DNA of 64,000 nt from Paenibacillus curdlanolyticus YK9 (GCF_000179615.1 NZ_AEDD01000015.1:1-64000); one strand, 5' to 3'; numbered from the stretch's first letter, positions 7,844 to 17,038 are shown. Notes: a model not told the origin generated them from the sequence alone. Program-made: numbers and translations.

Positions 7844-8587
7844 CTACAGCGTCTGCCCGCTATCAGCTGTAATGATTTGCCCCGTCATTGCTTCTTGTTC
7901 GAGCGCTGCGCAGACCAGTTGGGCAATGTTCTCCGGCGTTGCAATATGCTGAAGCAAAAGGTTCGGTGCCAGCCGTTGCATCGCGGCCTCCCGTCCAGCC
8001 CACCACCTGGTCGCGACGGCTCCCGGTGCGATGCAGTTGACGCTAATCTGAGGGGCTAGCGCTCGCGCCAATGACTTCGTAAGCCCGTGGACAGCAGCTT
8101 TGGACACGGCATAAGGAAGCGAGGAGCCATTGCCTGTCGTACCGGCAATGCTGCCAATGTTGACGATTGCGCCGCGCCCGTTAGCCTTCATGATAGGAGC
8201 AGCCGCCCGAGCGCAGTAAAACATGCCCTTCACATTCACATCGATAAGGTCATCCCATACCTCATCGGTTACTGCGTCCAGATCATCGAGCGGTATATGG
8301 CGGGTCATGCTGGCGTTATTGACGAGCCAGTCCACCGTGCCAAATTGCTGCACGATTTGCTGGACCATCGCCCTGACCTCATCGTCACGCGAAACATCCG
8401 CTTGGATCGCAATCGCCTGTCCGCCTGCTTCCTCAATGAGCCGTACTGTTTCTTCCGCTTCTTCTCGCGATCTCGAATAATTCACCGCGACCGCTGCCCC
8501 TCGCTGCGCAAGAGCGATGCTCGTCGCTCTGCCAATGCCGGTTCCTCCTCCTGTAACCAATGCGACTTTATCATATCGCTGCTTCAT
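7844..8587 (-). CDS. SDR family NAD(P)-dependent oxidoreductase
   Basis: A 247-residue classical short-chain dehydrogenase. The cofactor motif TGGGTGIGRA is near the N-terminus, NNA follows at about residue 90, and the catalytic set is S...YAVSK (Tyr and Lys) followed by NCIAPGAVAT. I chose ATG 8587 because GAGAGGA precedes it correctly; an upstream in-frame ATG at 8623 lacks a site. It is divergent from a LysR gene at 8706, its likely regulator. The substrate is not predictable. Confidence 0.88.
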   Translation of the reverse strand: MKQRYDKVALVTGGGTGIGRATSIALAQRGAAVAVNYSRSREEAEETVRLIEEAGGQAIAIQADVSRDDEVRAMVQQIVQQFGTVDWLVNNASMTRHIPLDDLDAVTDEVWDDLIDVNVKGMFYCARAAAPIMKANGRGAIVNIGSIAGTTGNGSSLPYAVSKAAVHGLTKSLARALAPQISVNCIAPGAVATRWWAGREAAMQRLAPNLLLQHIATPENIAQLVCAALEQEAMTGQIITADSGQTL

Positions 8588-8705
8588 CGTGATCCTCTCC
8601 CTCGGTACAATCTTTAGGGTCATTTTATACCGCAGGGGTTCATTGTGTATAATTGAATGTATTGAAGAGGGGATTCAAAATTATTGAATCATGAAGGAGA
8701 CCTGA

Positions 8706-9596
8706 ATGGATCTCAAAACGTTAAAAACGTTCAATCGGATCGTCAAATACGCAAGCTTCCATCGTGCAGCGGAAGAAATGAACTACGCGCAATCCACCGT
8801 CACGATGCAAATTCAGCGGCTGGAGGCGGACCTCGGCGTTCAGCTTATCGAGCGCGGCAAAAAGGTAGCATTAACGGAGGCAGGCAAGCTATTTTATGAG
8901 CAAAGCTTAGCGATGGTGGAGCGGATGGAGCAGCTTCAGGCGAATCTGGCTGACCTGCAGTTAGGCGACGCGGGCACGGTGCGGATCGGTTTGACGGAGC
9001 CGACGGCGAGCTATCGCATGCCGCAGGTGCTGAAGCGGTTCATGGACGAGTATCCGAAAATCCGCATCGCGATAGAGATCGCCAGCACGCCGGTTTTAAT
9101 GGAAGCGTTGAAGCAAGGAAGCATCGATTTTGCCTTGTGCTCCGCTCCTGATGTCGGGAAGGAGCTCTATTTTCAGCCGCTATTTCACGAGAGGTTTATG
9201 ATGCTCATGCCGGAAGGGCATCCGCTGGCGAGTTTGGACGCGATTGCACTGAGCGACTTGGAAGGGCATCGGTTATTGATTACGTCAGCTGCCTGCCCTT
9301 ACCGCAAGAAGCTAGAGATGATGCTGCAGGAAGCGGGTCACCTTGGGGTTGAAACGATGGAGATCGGCAGCATGATCGCGCTTCAGCGTTATGTGGCGCA
9401 GGGAATGGGCGTTGCCCTCGTGCCTCGGATTCTCGTTGATCCTTTGCCCAGTGGCACGGAAGCCCGGCCGATGAAGGGCAGCTCGATTGACATGCTTATG
9501 GGATTGGCGAGCCGGACGTCCGCCTTGCAGTTCGCCAGCGCGAAGCTGTATCGCTATGTGAAGCAGGAGCTTGAGGTTGCCCACATGGATTCATAG
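8706..9596 (+). CDS. LysR family transcriptional regulator
   Basis: A 296-residue LysR protein with the N-terminal helix-turn-helix MDLKTLKTFNRIVKYASFHRAAEEMNYAQSTVTMQI and a periplasmic-binding-like effector domain from about residue 88. AAGGAGA precedes the ATG. It is divergent from the SDR gene across 118 bp that contain several ATTGAAT-like repeats, a usual place for LysR T-N11-A sites. It probably activates the SDR gene in response to a small ligand. Confidence 0.9.
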   Translation: MDLKTLKTFNRIVKYASFHRAAEEMNYAQSTVTMQIQRLEADLGVQLIERGKKVALTEAGKLFYEQSLAMVERMEQLQANLADLQLGDAGTVRIGLTEPTASYRMPQVLKRFMDEYPKIRIAIEIASTPVLMEALKQGSIDFALCSAPDVGKELYFQPLFHERFMMLMPEGHPLASLDAIALSDLEGHRLLITSAACPYRKKLEMMLQEAGHLGVETMEIGSMIALQRYVAQGMGVALVPRILVDPLPSGTEARPMKGSSIDMLMGLASRTSALQFASAKLYRYVKQELEVAHMDS

Positions 9597-9665
9597 CGCG
9601 CGTAACGTGCGTAACGCCCAGCAAATGTTGTGATGCACCGCATGCTGCGGTCCTGCTGCCATTCC

Positions 9666-9856
9666 TTGCACTTTGTACAACGACGAAGGCAAGATCGGCC
9701 GGCCTCAGAGGTTCTCATTGCAGTTCATGCAACGAGATGCGTCCAGAAGAGGCGCGATGTGCTCCCGGGCATAGAAAGTCGCCTTTCCCGTTGCACGATA
9801 TGCAATGAAGCCCCCTCACTTCCGTGTACGAGCTGATTCGATTGTACAAACTGCAA
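9666..9856 (-). repeat. Four-palindrome TTGCA element, copy B (inverted relative to copy C)
   Basis: Four 15-bp units at 9666-9680, 9718-9732, 9791-9805 and 9842-9856 have the form TTGYA-N5-TRCAA. Start-to-start distances are 52, 73 and 51 bp. Read on the minus strand, the 54-bp centre matches copy C, including GGGAAAGGCG.CTTTCTATG. The element lies between a LysR gene and an aldehyde dehydrogenase gene that converge. The surrounding 9597-9956 region holds no convincing gene. Confidence 0.8.
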
Positions 9857-10039
9857 TGAGCAGCAGGTCGGCGCCTGCACCGCCGCCTCGTGCCCCCGCA
9901 CTCCCACACACCACCAACCGTTTCAGCGCAAAAAAGGGAATGTCCCTCAGCCGTCGTGGTATTATCCCCTTACGGTAGACAGTGAAAAAAGAGTTCATGC
10001 TATGATGAACTCAACACTGTTGACCGGAGGGGATTTTTC

Positions 10040-10375
10040 ATGGCGAAAAAGGGTCAAACATTTAACCGTTATGATGAAGCAACGAAGAAAGAAGCGGTGA
10101 GACTTCGCTTAGAAGAACAATGGAGTTATCCAATGATCATGGATAAATTCGGAATTAAGAGTGAAACTCAGATCATGAATTGGGTCCGTAAAGCCCAAAA
10201 TGGAGAGTCGTTTGAAGACTACCGTGGGAAATGGACGAAGAAACATTTCAACTCTGCTGAGGAAGAGATCGCTCATTTGAAAGCACAGGTCGAGTACCTA
10301 AAAAAGCTCAATCCAAATCTACATGGGGAGGGAAGTTGGATAAGCAAGCCCGGTTCGAGTCCATTCGAGAAATGA
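10040..10375 (+). CDS. IS3-family transposase OrfA
   Basis: An approximately 111-residue protein with an N-terminal helix-turn-helix (YDEATKKEAVRLRLEEQWSY and IMDKFGIKSETQIMNWVRKA) and a C-terminal leucine-rich coiled coil near AEEEIAHLKAQVEYLKKL. It binds the element ends, and the coiled coil mediates assembly with the OrfAB fusion. The slippery A AAA AAG at 10300-10306 lies in the coiled coil. GGAGGGG precedes the ATG. Confidence 0.9.
   Translation: MAKKGQTFNRYDEATKKEAVRLRLEEQWSYPMIMDKFGIKSETQIMNWVRKAQNGESFEDYRGKWTKKHFNSAEEEIAHLKAQVEYLKKLNPNLHGEGSWISKPGSSPFEK
10300..10306 (+). other. Programmed -1 frameshift site of the IS3 element
   Basis: A AAA AAG read in the OrfA frame (CTA AAA AAG CTC) is a canonical -1 slippery heptamer. 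OrfB lies in the -1 frame, and the two frames overlap here. Slippage yields the OrfAB transposase. The GC-rich stretch ATGGGGAGGGAAG shortly downstream may stimulate it. Confidence 0.75.
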
Positions 10376-11187
10376 CAACAAGCTTTACGACCGTTCTTCT
10401 GTGCAAAATAGCGGATGTTTCTCGTGCTGGTTACTACAAATGGCTGTCGACCTACGAAACCCGTCAAGCACGGCTAGACGAAGATACCGTACTAAAAGAG
10501 CATATTCTAGCTATTCACCGTATTCGGCCTCATTACGGCTATTTCCGTATGCGCACTGCATTACGTAAAGAAGGCTTGACTGTGAATCATAAGAAAGTAC
10601 GACGACTCATGCGTGAGCTTGGGATTCAGTCTGTTATTCGTAAAAAACGCCCCTTTGCAGGTCGCAAACCTTCCGTGCTATTCCCGAATGTGTTGAACCG
10701 TGAGTTCACGGCAACAGCAGCTAAACTCAAACTTGTTACTGACATAACCTACGTTCGTGTTGGGCATGAATTTCTCTATCTGTCCGTTATTTTAGACCTC
10801 TTCAACAATGAAGTGATGGCTTGGAAGCTTAGCGCGCGAAATGACCTTGAGCTTGTCCTCGAGACCGTCAAACAGTTGAAGACGCCAAAAGCGTTGCTTC
10901 ACTCCGACCAAGGTTTTCAGTACACCACAAAGACTTATGCAAAGCTGCTGGAGGATCATGGTCTGCAAGGAAGCCATTCAAGGCGCGGAAACTGCTTTGA
11001 TAATGCTTGCATCGAATCCTTTTTCTCTCACCTGAAGACGGAGAAGCTTCACTTGGCAAAGCCAAAAAGTGAAGTTGAGGCCAAGCAGCTGATTGCGGAG
11101 TACATCACCTATTACAACCAAGAACGATTCCAGAAAAAATTAGGCGACCGCTCTCCTGTTGAATTCAGGAATGCGATCGCCGCTTAG
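10336..11187 (+). CDS. IS3-family transposase OrfB (DDE integrase core)
   Basis: A 283-residue protein with an N-terminal HTH_21-like part (HRIRPHYGYFRMRTALRKEG) and an rve integrase core. The DDE triad is visible as D in LVTDITYVR, D in LLHSDQGFQY and E in NACIESFFSHLK, with the K seven residues after the Glu. In IS3 elements it is normally made as the C-terminal part of the OrfAB fusion through the -1 frameshift at 10300-10306. No damage is seen. Confidence 0.92.
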   Translation: MDKQARFESIREMTTSFTTVLLCKIADVSRAGYYKWLSTYETRQARLDEDTVLKEHILAIHRIRPHYGYFRMRTALRKEGLTVNHKKVRRLMRELGIQSVIRKKRPFAGRKPSVLFPNVLNREFTATAAKLKLVTDITYVRVGHEFLYLSVILDLFNNEVMAWKLSARNDLELVLETVKQLKTPKALLHSDQGFQYTTKTYAKLLEDHGLQGSHSRRGNCFDNACIESFFSHLKTEKLHLAKPKSEVEAKQLIAEYITYYNQERFQKKLGDRSPVEFRNAIAA

Positions 11188-11257
11188 TTACTGCTTTTTT
11201 AACTGTCTACTTGACGGGGATATGACCATCGCGGCTTTTGGGACATCCCCTTTTATT

Positions 11258-12712
11258 TTAGAAAGGAAACACACGGGCTTCCTTTTGAACTGAAACCCAC
11301 TTGCAGGTCGTGAACTCCTCGAAGCCAATTTCGCCGCCATAGTGGCCGATGCCGGACGATTTCTCGCCGCCGAACGGCGCGTTCATGTCCATGTTGATCG
11401 TCGTATCATTGACGTGGGTCATGCCGCTCTCCACGGCGCACGCGAACGCGGTTCCCTTGTCCAGATCGCGGGAGAAGACGGCGCCGGACAAGCCATATTC
11501 GGTATCGTTCGCCATAGCCAACGCTTCTTCCTCGGTGTCGAATGGGATGATCGTTGCGATCGGGCCGAAAATTTCGGTTTTCGCCAGTCGCGACTTCGGA
11601 TCGACATCCGCAAATACGAACGGCGTTACGACGTTGCCGAGGCGTTTGCCTTCGAGCACGAGACGTGCGCCGTCTTGCTTCGCTTCTTGGGCGATGTTGA
11701 GCACTTTCTGGATTTGTCTTTCGTTGATCAGAGGGCCTATGACGACCTTCGGATCGGTCGGGTCGCCGTACGGCACTTGCTTCGCCCGCTCGACGAACCG
11801 CTCGATGAACGTTTCATATAGGCTGCGATGCACGAAAAAGCGATTCGTACACACGCACACTTGGCCAGAGTTCATAAACTTGCTGAAAATAGCGGCGTTC
11901 ACCGCTTGGTCCAAATCCGCATCCTCAAGCACGACGAACGCATTGTTGCCGCCAAGCTCAAGCGATGTGCGCTTCAGGTGTTTGCCGCAAAGCTCGGCGA
12001 TATGGCGTCCGACGCCCGTCGAGCCCGTGAACGACATGATCCGCGGCACGGGATGCTCGATCATGTAATCGCCAACCTCGGCTACGTCGTACGCAATGAC
12101 GTTAACGACGCCCTTCGGAAGGCCCGCCTGCTCGAAAATATCGGCAATGATCGGCCCGCCCGTGATGAACGTCTGCGAGTCGGGCTTCAGCACGACTGCA
12201 TCGCCTGCCGCAACGGCTGGCGCGACGACGCGCAGAGCCATGTACAGCGGGAAGTTAAAGGCGTTGATCGTGCCAATGACGCCTACCGGATAACGATAGA
12301 CATGGTTCTCCTTGCCGGGAATGGGCGAAGGGAACACATGCGGAGCGAACATCGAATCAACATAGTCGATGGCAGACAGAATGGAGCCTACGGCAACCAT
12401 GAATTCGGAGCCGGCCTTGACGACGGAGCTTCCGGATTCCTTGACCATCAGCCCGATCATCTCTTCTTTTCGCTCCATCAGCAATCCAGCGGCACTGCGG
12501 AGCACTTCCTTCCGCTCGTCTGCGGAGGATTTCGCCCAAGCCTTTTGCGCTACTCTTGCTGCTTCATAGGCTTCGTCGATGTCGTCACGGTTGGCGAGCC
12601 TAATGCGAGCGATCACTTCGTTATTGTAGGGGTTGACGCTATCGTACACTTGCTTGCTGGAGCCATCGCGCCAGACGCCGTTGATGTACTGCTTGTTATA
12701 TTTTTCAGACAT
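11258..12712 (-). CDS. Aldehyde dehydrogenase family protein
   Basis: A 484-residue NAD(P)-dependent aldehyde dehydrogenase. Glu of LELGGNNA and the nucleophilic Cys of SGQVCVCTNR are present, as are the cofactor motif SFTGSTGVG and EIFGPI. It lies 17 bp after an alcohol dehydrogenase gene, so alcohol to aldehyde to acid is the likely order of reactions. The sequence resembles the benzaldehyde/vanillin-type branch, but that is a guess. GGAGGG precedes the ATG. Its terminator has been split by the IS3 element. Confidence 0.92.
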   Translation of the reverse strand: MSEKYNKQYINGVWRDGSSKQVYDSVNPYNNEVIARIRLANRDDIDEAYEAARVAQKAWAKSSADERKEVLRSAAGLLMERKEEMIGLMVKESGSSVVKAGSEFMVAVGSILSAIDYVDSMFAPHVFPSPIPGKENHVYRYPVGVIGTINAFNFPLYMALRVVAPAVAAGDAVVLKPDSQTFITGGPIIADIFEQAGLPKGVVNVIAYDVAEVGDYMIEHPVPRIMSFTGSTGVGRHIAELCGKHLKRTSLELGGNNAFVVLEDADLDQAVNAAIFSKFMNSGQVCVCTNRFFVHRSLYETFIERFVERAKQVPYGDPTDPKVVIGPLINERQIQKVLNIAQEAKQDGARLVLEGKRLGNVVTPFVFADVDPKSRLAKTEIFGPIATIIPFDTEEEALAMANDTEYGLSGAVFSRDLDKGTAFACAVESGMTHVNDTTINMDMNAPFGGEKSSGIGHYGGEIGFEEFTTCKWVSVQKEARVFPF

Positions 12713-12729
12713 AGGGATGCCCTCCGCTC

Positions 12730-13776
12730 TTAAAATTTGGTAACAACCGTTAAGCCGAAGCCAGCGTAGTTGGTCATATCTTCGAAGGCCGAGTTGATGT
12801 CATCCAATGCGATTTGTTTGGTCACGAGACGGCCGGGGTTAAGCTTGCCCTTCTCGACCATTTGCAGCATTTCGCGATACTCCGGAATTGGCATCGATAC
12901 GGAGCCGAGCAGGGACAGCTCGTTCATCATAATAAGGTTGACCGGTACTGGCGTCATGCCGCCATTCGGGTTCGGGCTAATGCCGATTTGCACGTGGCGT
13001 CCGCGTTTATTCAAGCTAAGGAGCGAGCTGATTACCGTATCTTGAATGCCGAGCGCATCGATCGAAATATTCGCCCCGCCTTTGGTCAGCTCTTTGATCG
13101 CTTGCGGCGCATTGACGTTTTTACTGTTAACCGTAGCAACTGCGCCGAATTGCTTGGCGAATTCCAGCTTATCGTCGGCAATATCGACAGCGATAACGTT
13201 AGCGCCAGCCGCGGATGCGATTTGAATCGCAGAAAGCCCGACGCCGCCGGAACCGTATACGGCAACCCACTCGCCTGGGCGCACGCTGCCGCGCGAAACG
13301 ACGCCATGGAAGGCCGTCATGAAACGGCAGCCCATTGCGCTAGCCGTGAGGAAATCCACGCCGTCTGGCAAATGAAGCAAATTAAGATCGGCATTCGGAA
13401 TGTGCACGTATTGCGCGAAGCCGCCTTCGAAATTGAAGCCGACCATCTTCATGTTGTCGCACACGTTATGGTGACCCGATTGGCAATGCGGGCACGTGCC
13501 GTCGCCTTGGCTGAAAGGAACGATGACGCGGTCGCCTTTTTTGAAATTACGGATGTTGCTGCCGACTTCCTCGATGATGCCGCTCATCTCATGGCCGAGA
13601 ATATGCGGTAGCGGCTGCATGGCGTTGGTCATATGGCCTGCCCAGCCGTGCCAATCGCTGCGGCATACGCCGGTTGCCTCTAGCTTTAGAATAATGCCGT
13701 CTGGCGTAAGGGTAGGGTCCGCAACCTCTTTTACAACCAACGGTTGGTTAAACGCTTCCAATACTGCTGCTTTCAT
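12730..13776 (-). CDS. Zinc-dependent alcohol dehydrogenase (MDR superfamily)
   Basis: A 348-residue medium-chain dehydrogenase. GVCRSDWHGW and LGHEMSG supply catalytic zinc ligands, and GSGGVGLSAIQIA is the nucleotide-binding turn. The structural-zinc loop reads DGTCPHCQSGHHNVC: three Cys remain, while the usual first Cys is replaced by Asp. I prefer ATG 13776 over 13788, which touches the GGGAG site. It heads an operon with the aldehyde dehydrogenase and is divergent from a LysR gene that probably controls both. Confidence 0.9.
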   Translation of the reverse strand: MKAAVLEAFNQPLVVKEVADPTLTPDGIILKLEATGVCRSDWHGWAGHMTNAMQPLPHILGHEMSGIIEEVGSNIRNFKKGDRVIVPFSQGDGTCPHCQSGHHNVCDNMKMVGFNFEGGFAQYVHIPNADLNLLHLPDGVDFLTASAMGCRFMTAFHGVVSRGSVRPGEWVAVYGSGGVGLSAIQIASAAGANVIAVDIADDKLEFAKQFGAVATVNSKNVNAPQAIKELTKGGANISIDALGIQDTVISSLLSLNKRGRHVQIGISPNPNGGMTPVPVNLIMMNELSLLGSVSMPIPEYREMLQMVEKGKLNPGRLVTKQIALDDINSAFEDMTNYAGFGLTVVTKF

Positions 13777-13908
13777 ATAAAGGGTCATCTCCCTGTGTCA
13801 ATTGTATGAACTCGATTTCTATTATAGGGAGGTGCAATGGTGGAGTATAATACATAATAAACTATGATATGATAGCTATTAGTCTATATATAAGGGGAAT
13901 TAAACGTT

Positions 13909-14796
13909 ATGGAGCTTCTTCAGCTGCAATATTTCCAGACGGTCGCAAGACTGGAGCATATTACTAAGGCCGCAGAGGAGCTTCAGATCGCGCAGCCATC
14001 GCTTAGCAAGACGATCGCAAGGCTCGAAGCGAGTATTGGCGTTCCGTTATTTGACCGGCAGGGGCGCAACATTCGACTCAATCCGTTCGGCAAAGTGTTC
14101 CTGCAGCGGGTGGACCGGATTTTTCAGGAGCTGGAGGAGGGCAAGCGGGAGGTTCGCGACATGGCGGGGCTTAATCGCGGCAGCATCACGCTGGCCGCTT
14201 CGATTATCAGCATTTTGCCAGAGCTGCTGAGCGCTTTTCTGGACCAGTATCCGAACGTCCACTTTCGGCAGGTGCTCGAACCGACGGCTGTCCTTAAACG
14301 AATGCTGGAGGACGGCGAGATTGATCTATGTATTACGACAGCGCCGATTGAAGGGGATGGCATGGAATGGACGCCGCTTCGGACGGAAAATATTTATTTG
14401 GCCGTGCATGAGGGTCATTGGCTGGCGGGCAGAGAGAGCGTGTCGCTTCTGGAGCTGCAGGAAGAGAAGTTTCTCGGCCTGAGGCAGGGCTATTGGTTCC
14501 GCGCGTTTACGGATGAGATGTGCAGGCAGGGAGCCGGATTTACGCCGAATACGGTGTTCGAGCTCGATGAAGCGGACGCCGTGCTAGTGCTGCTGCGCAA
14601 AGGTCTGGGCATTACGTTCGTGCCTGAATTGGCTTGGGAGAAACGGGCCGCATTGATGCCGCACCGCTTGCGCATCACCGATCATCCCAACAGCCAAGTG
14701 ACGACCGGCTTAGTATGGTCCAACAAGCATTACCTGTCGATTGCGGCGCAGCGGTTCCGCCAATTCGTTATCGACTATTTTCAGCGTATTAACTAG
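13909..14796 (+). CDS. LysR family transcriptional regulator
   Basis: A 295-residue LysR regulator: MELLQLQYFQTVARLEHITKAAEELQIAQPSLSKTIARLE is the helix-turn-helix, followed by the two-lobed effector domain. It is divergent from the alcohol/aldehyde dehydrogenase operon over a 132-bp AT-rich gap and is its likely regulator. The inducer is unknown. Confidence 0.9.
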   Translation: MELLQLQYFQTVARLEHITKAAEELQIAQPSLSKTIARLEASIGVPLFDRQGRNIRLNPFGKVFLQRVDRIFQELEEGKREVRDMAGLNRGSITLAASIISILPELLSAFLDQYPNVHFRQVLEPTAVLKRMLEDGEIDLCITTAPIEGDGMEWTPLRTENIYLAVHEGHWLAGRESVSLLELQEEKFLGLRQGYWFRAFTDEMCRQGAGFTPNTVFELDEADAVLVLLRKGLGITFVPELAWEKRAALMPHRLRITDHPNSQVTTGLVWSNKHYLSIAAQRFRQFVIDYFQRIN

Positions 14797-14896
14797 ACTG
14801 CGGGAGCCGCGCGAATGCTAGTTTTCATCCAAGGAGGACTATACAGGGAGCGTCTTGGATAATATTTAGAATGAGTCAATTAAGGAGGGATAACGA

Positions 14897-15439
14897 ATGG
14901 CGGAATTGAACATCGGCATTATTCTGGGAAGCACGCGTCAAGGCCGTGTAAGCCCGCAAGTGGGAGAATGGGTGAAGAGCATCGCCGATAAGCGCAACGA
15001 CGCAAATTACGAGATTGTAGACATTGCGGAGTACAAGCTGCCCTTGTTTGGCGAAGTGGATGCGACGCAGCAAGCGACGGCTTGGAACACCAAGCTGGCG
15101 AGCTTGGATGGGTTCGTCTTCATCGTGCAGGAGTACAATCACAGCATTACGGCTGCATTGAAGAACGCGCTCGACTATGCCCGCGAAGCTTGGAATAACA
15201 AGGCGGCTGGCATCGTAAGCTATGGCTCGGTCGGCGGCGCGCGCGCTGCTGAGCATCTGCGCGGCATTCTGGGCGAGCTGTCCGTAGCGGATGTTCGCAT
15301 TCATCCGGCGTTGTCCCTGTTCACGGATTTCGAGAACGGCTCGGTATTCAAGCCGGCTGACCTGCATCTGACGAATGTGAATGGCATGCTGGATCAAGTG
15401 CTCGCTTGGAGCGGCGCGCTCAAGACGCTGCGCCCATAG
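14897..15439 (+). CDS. NADPH-dependent FMN reductase family protein
   Basis: A 180-residue flavodoxin-fold enzyme. The FMN phosphate loop is LGSTRQGRVSPQVGEW near the N-terminus, and PLFGEVDA, VQEYNHSITAALKNALDYA and SYGSVGGARAAEHLRGIL complete the domain. It reduces FMN, quinones or azo compounds with NADPH in the cytosol. AAGGAGGGATAACGA precedes the ATG, and a strong terminator follows, so it is a single-gene unit. Confidence 0.9.
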   Translation: MAELNIGIILGSTRQGRVSPQVGEWVKSIADKRNDANYEIVDIAEYKLPLFGEVDATQQATAWNTKLASLDGFVFIVQEYNHSITAALKNALDYAREAWNNKAAGIVSYGSVGGARAAEHLRGILGELSVADVRIHPALSLFTDFENGSVFKPADLHLTNVNGMLDQVLAWSGALKTLRP

Positions 15440-15455
15440 ATGACGGAGTGGCTTA

Positions 15456-15486
15456 AGAGCATCCTGTACAGGGATGCTCTTTTTTG
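15456..15486 (+). terminator. Rho-independent terminator
   Basis: AGAGCATCC-tgtaca-GGGATGCTCT followed by a T-run, 16 bp after the FMN reductase gene. Confidence 0.9.
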
Positions 15487-15566
15487 CTTTATATTGTAGA
15501 CCGATGCAGCTGATGCTAGTATTAGGAAGGCTTTGCTAAGTCGATTAGCCTTAAGGAGGAAGCAGC

Positions 15567-15908
15567 ATGTCCCATTTACCCGATTGTCCCGCTTGCCATT
15601 CTGTCTACACGTACGAGGATGGCAGCTTGTATATTTGCCCCGAATGCAGCCATGAGTGGCCGCAGCAAGGCGGCGCGGAGGAACAGGAGGATCTGAGGGT
15701 CGTGAAGGATGCCAACGGCAATGTGCTGGCGGATGGCGATACGGTCACGGTGATCAAGGATTTGAAGGTCAAAGGCAGCTCTTCGGTCGTGAAGATCGGC
15801 ACGCGCGTCAAAAACATTCGTCTCGTCGAAGGCGACCACGATATCGATTGCAAAATCGACGGCTTCGGCGCGATGCAGCTAAAATCGCAGTACGTAAAGA
15901 AGGCATAG
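15567..15908 (+). CDS. phnA: PhnA/YjdM zinc-ribbon protein
   Basis: A 113-residue protein with the N-terminal zinc ribbon [21 protein letters not shown] (four Cys) and the conserved C-terminal PhnA domain [16 protein letters not shown] ... [14 protein letters not shown]. Length matches the family. Despite the name, family members are not known to act in phosphonate breakdown in most bacteria; the role is unclear. AAGGAGGAAGCAGC precedes the ATG. Confidence 0.9.
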   Translation: MSHLPDCPACHSVYTYEDGSLYICPECSHEWPQQGGAEEQEDLRVVKDANGNVLADGDTVTVIKDLKVKGSSSVVKIGTRVKNIRLVEGDHDIDCKIDGFGAMQLKSQYVKKA

Positions 15909-15999
15909 CGAATAAATCGCATTACGATCCAAAAAATAATGGGCAGGAATTGCGCCAGACCGCGAATGACAGGGCTTTCAGCATGCTCCACAGGTGGTT

Positions 16000-16020
16000 T
16001 TATCACAATATTTGTGATAA
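16000..16020. promoter_or_regulatory. Perfect inverted repeat upstream of fba
   Basis: TTATCACAA and TTGTGATAA form 9-bp perfect arms around TAT. The site lies 160 bp before the fba start and 92 bp after phnA. It looks like a dimeric repressor operator, but I cannot assign a family. A second dyad with arms TGTTTAA and TTAAACA follows at 16088-16105. Confidence 0.4.
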
Positions 16021-16180
16021 CATGTAGACTGATGTGGTGAACGTGAATGGATTAAAAAGGCTTCTTCGTTCGTCCTCATTCATCTGTTGTTTAAATTATT
16101 AAACAAGGGATCAATTGGGTATGATTGAAAGGTCAGTCACCGGCAGTAAATCGCAATTATTTTGAAGGAGGATTTTCACA

Positions 16181-17038
16181 ATGGCATTGGTTTCGATGAA
16201 AGACATGCTCAACAAAGGTCTTAAAGAAGGTTATGCAGTAGGTCAATTCAACATCAACAACCTTGAGTGGACGCAAGCAATTCTTGCAGCTGCTGAAGAA
16301 GAGAAATCGCCAGTTATCCTCGGCGTATCCGAAGGCGCTGCACGTTACATGGGCGGTTTCACGGTTGTTACGGCGATCGTTAAATCCCTTATCGAAGAAA
16401 TGAAAATCACGGTTCCAGTTGCAATCCACTTGGACCATGGTTCGAGCTTCGAAAAATGTAAGCAAGCAATCGACGCTGGCTTCACTTCCGTTATGATCGA
16501 TGCTTCGCATGATCCGCTGGAAGACAACATCCGCATCACGAAACAAGTGGTTGAGTACGCTCACGAGCGCGGCGTTTCGGTAGAAGCTGAACTGGGAACA
16601 GTTGGCGGACAAGAAGACGACGTTATCGCTGAAGGCGTTATCTATGCAGATCCTAAAGAGTGCTTCGAGCTCGTAGAGCGCACGGGCATCGACTGCCTGG
16701 CACCAGCACTTGGTTCCGTTCATGGTCCTTACAAAGGCGAGCCTAACCTCGGCTTCAAAGAAATGGAAGAGATCTGCCAAACGATCAAGCTTCCATTGGT
16801 ATTGCATGGCGGCACGGGCATCCCTACGGAGCACATCAAACGTTCGATCTCCCTGGGTACGGCTAAAATCAACGTAAACACGGAAAACCAAATCGCGTTC
16901 ACGAAAGTGGCTCGCGAGATCCTTTCGAACGACGCTGAAGTTTACGATCCACGTAAATTCCTGGCGCCAGGTCGTGAAGCGATCAAACAAACGGTTGCAG
17001 GTAAAATGCGCGAGTTCGGTTCGTCGAACAAAGCCTAA
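16181..17038 (+). CDS. fba: Class II fructose-1,6-bisphosphate aldolase
   Basis: A 285-residue zinc aldolase of glycolysis and gluconeogenesis that splits fructose-1,6-bisphosphate into DHAP and glyceraldehyde-3-phosphate. [38 protein letters not shown] and [10 protein letters not shown] carry the metal and phosphate-binding residues. Length is standard. Codon use is visibly biased toward preferred codons, unlike the neighbours, as expected of a highly expressed gene. GAAGGAGG precedes the ATG, and a terminator follows at once. Confidence 0.96.
   Translation: MALVSMKDMLNKGLKEGYAVGQFNINNLEWTQAILAAAEEEKSPVILGVSEGAARYMGGFTVVTAIVKSLIEEMKITVPVAIHLDHGSSFEKCKQAIDAGFTSVMIDASHDPLEDNIRITKQVVEYAHERGVSVEAELGTVGGQEDDVIAEGVIYADPKECFELVERTGIDCLAPALGSVHGPYKGEPNLGFKEMEEICQTIKLPLVLHGGTGIPTEHIKRSISLGTAKINVNTENQIAFTKVAREILSNDAEVYDPRKFLAPGREAIKQTVAGKMREFGSSNKA

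Larger units (their letters stand above)
9957..11228 (+). mobile_element. IS3-family (IS150-type) insertion sequence
   Basis: A 1272-bp element. Its ends are inverted repeats: TGGT.. TATCCCC.....GTAGACAGT on the left and the matching complement on the right (TGGTCATATCCCC on the minus strand), with the 5'-TG...CA-3' tips usual for IS3. A 3-bp direct repeat TCG flanks it (9954-9956 and 11229-11231), the duplication size known for IS150 relatives. It carries orfA and orfB in -1 phase and looks intact. Confidence 0.85.
9933..11254 (-). terminator. Terminator of the aldehyde dehydrogenase gene, split by the IS3 element
   Basis: With the IS and one copy of its TCG duplication removed, the flanks join into one hairpin. 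On the minus strand this reads AAAAGGGGATGTCCC, a short AAA/AGCCG step, TCG-type loop, CGGCT, and GGGACATTCCC followed by TTTTTT. This is a textbook terminator directly after the stop codon at 11258. The insertion lies exactly in the loop. Confidence 0.7.

Noticed and set aside
9941-11245. IS3 ends placed at TGTCCC...GGGACA
   Set aside because: These matching ends give no target duplication. Moving in to TGGT...ACCA gives a clean TCG duplication and proper IS3 tips; the outer symmetry is the disrupted terminator.
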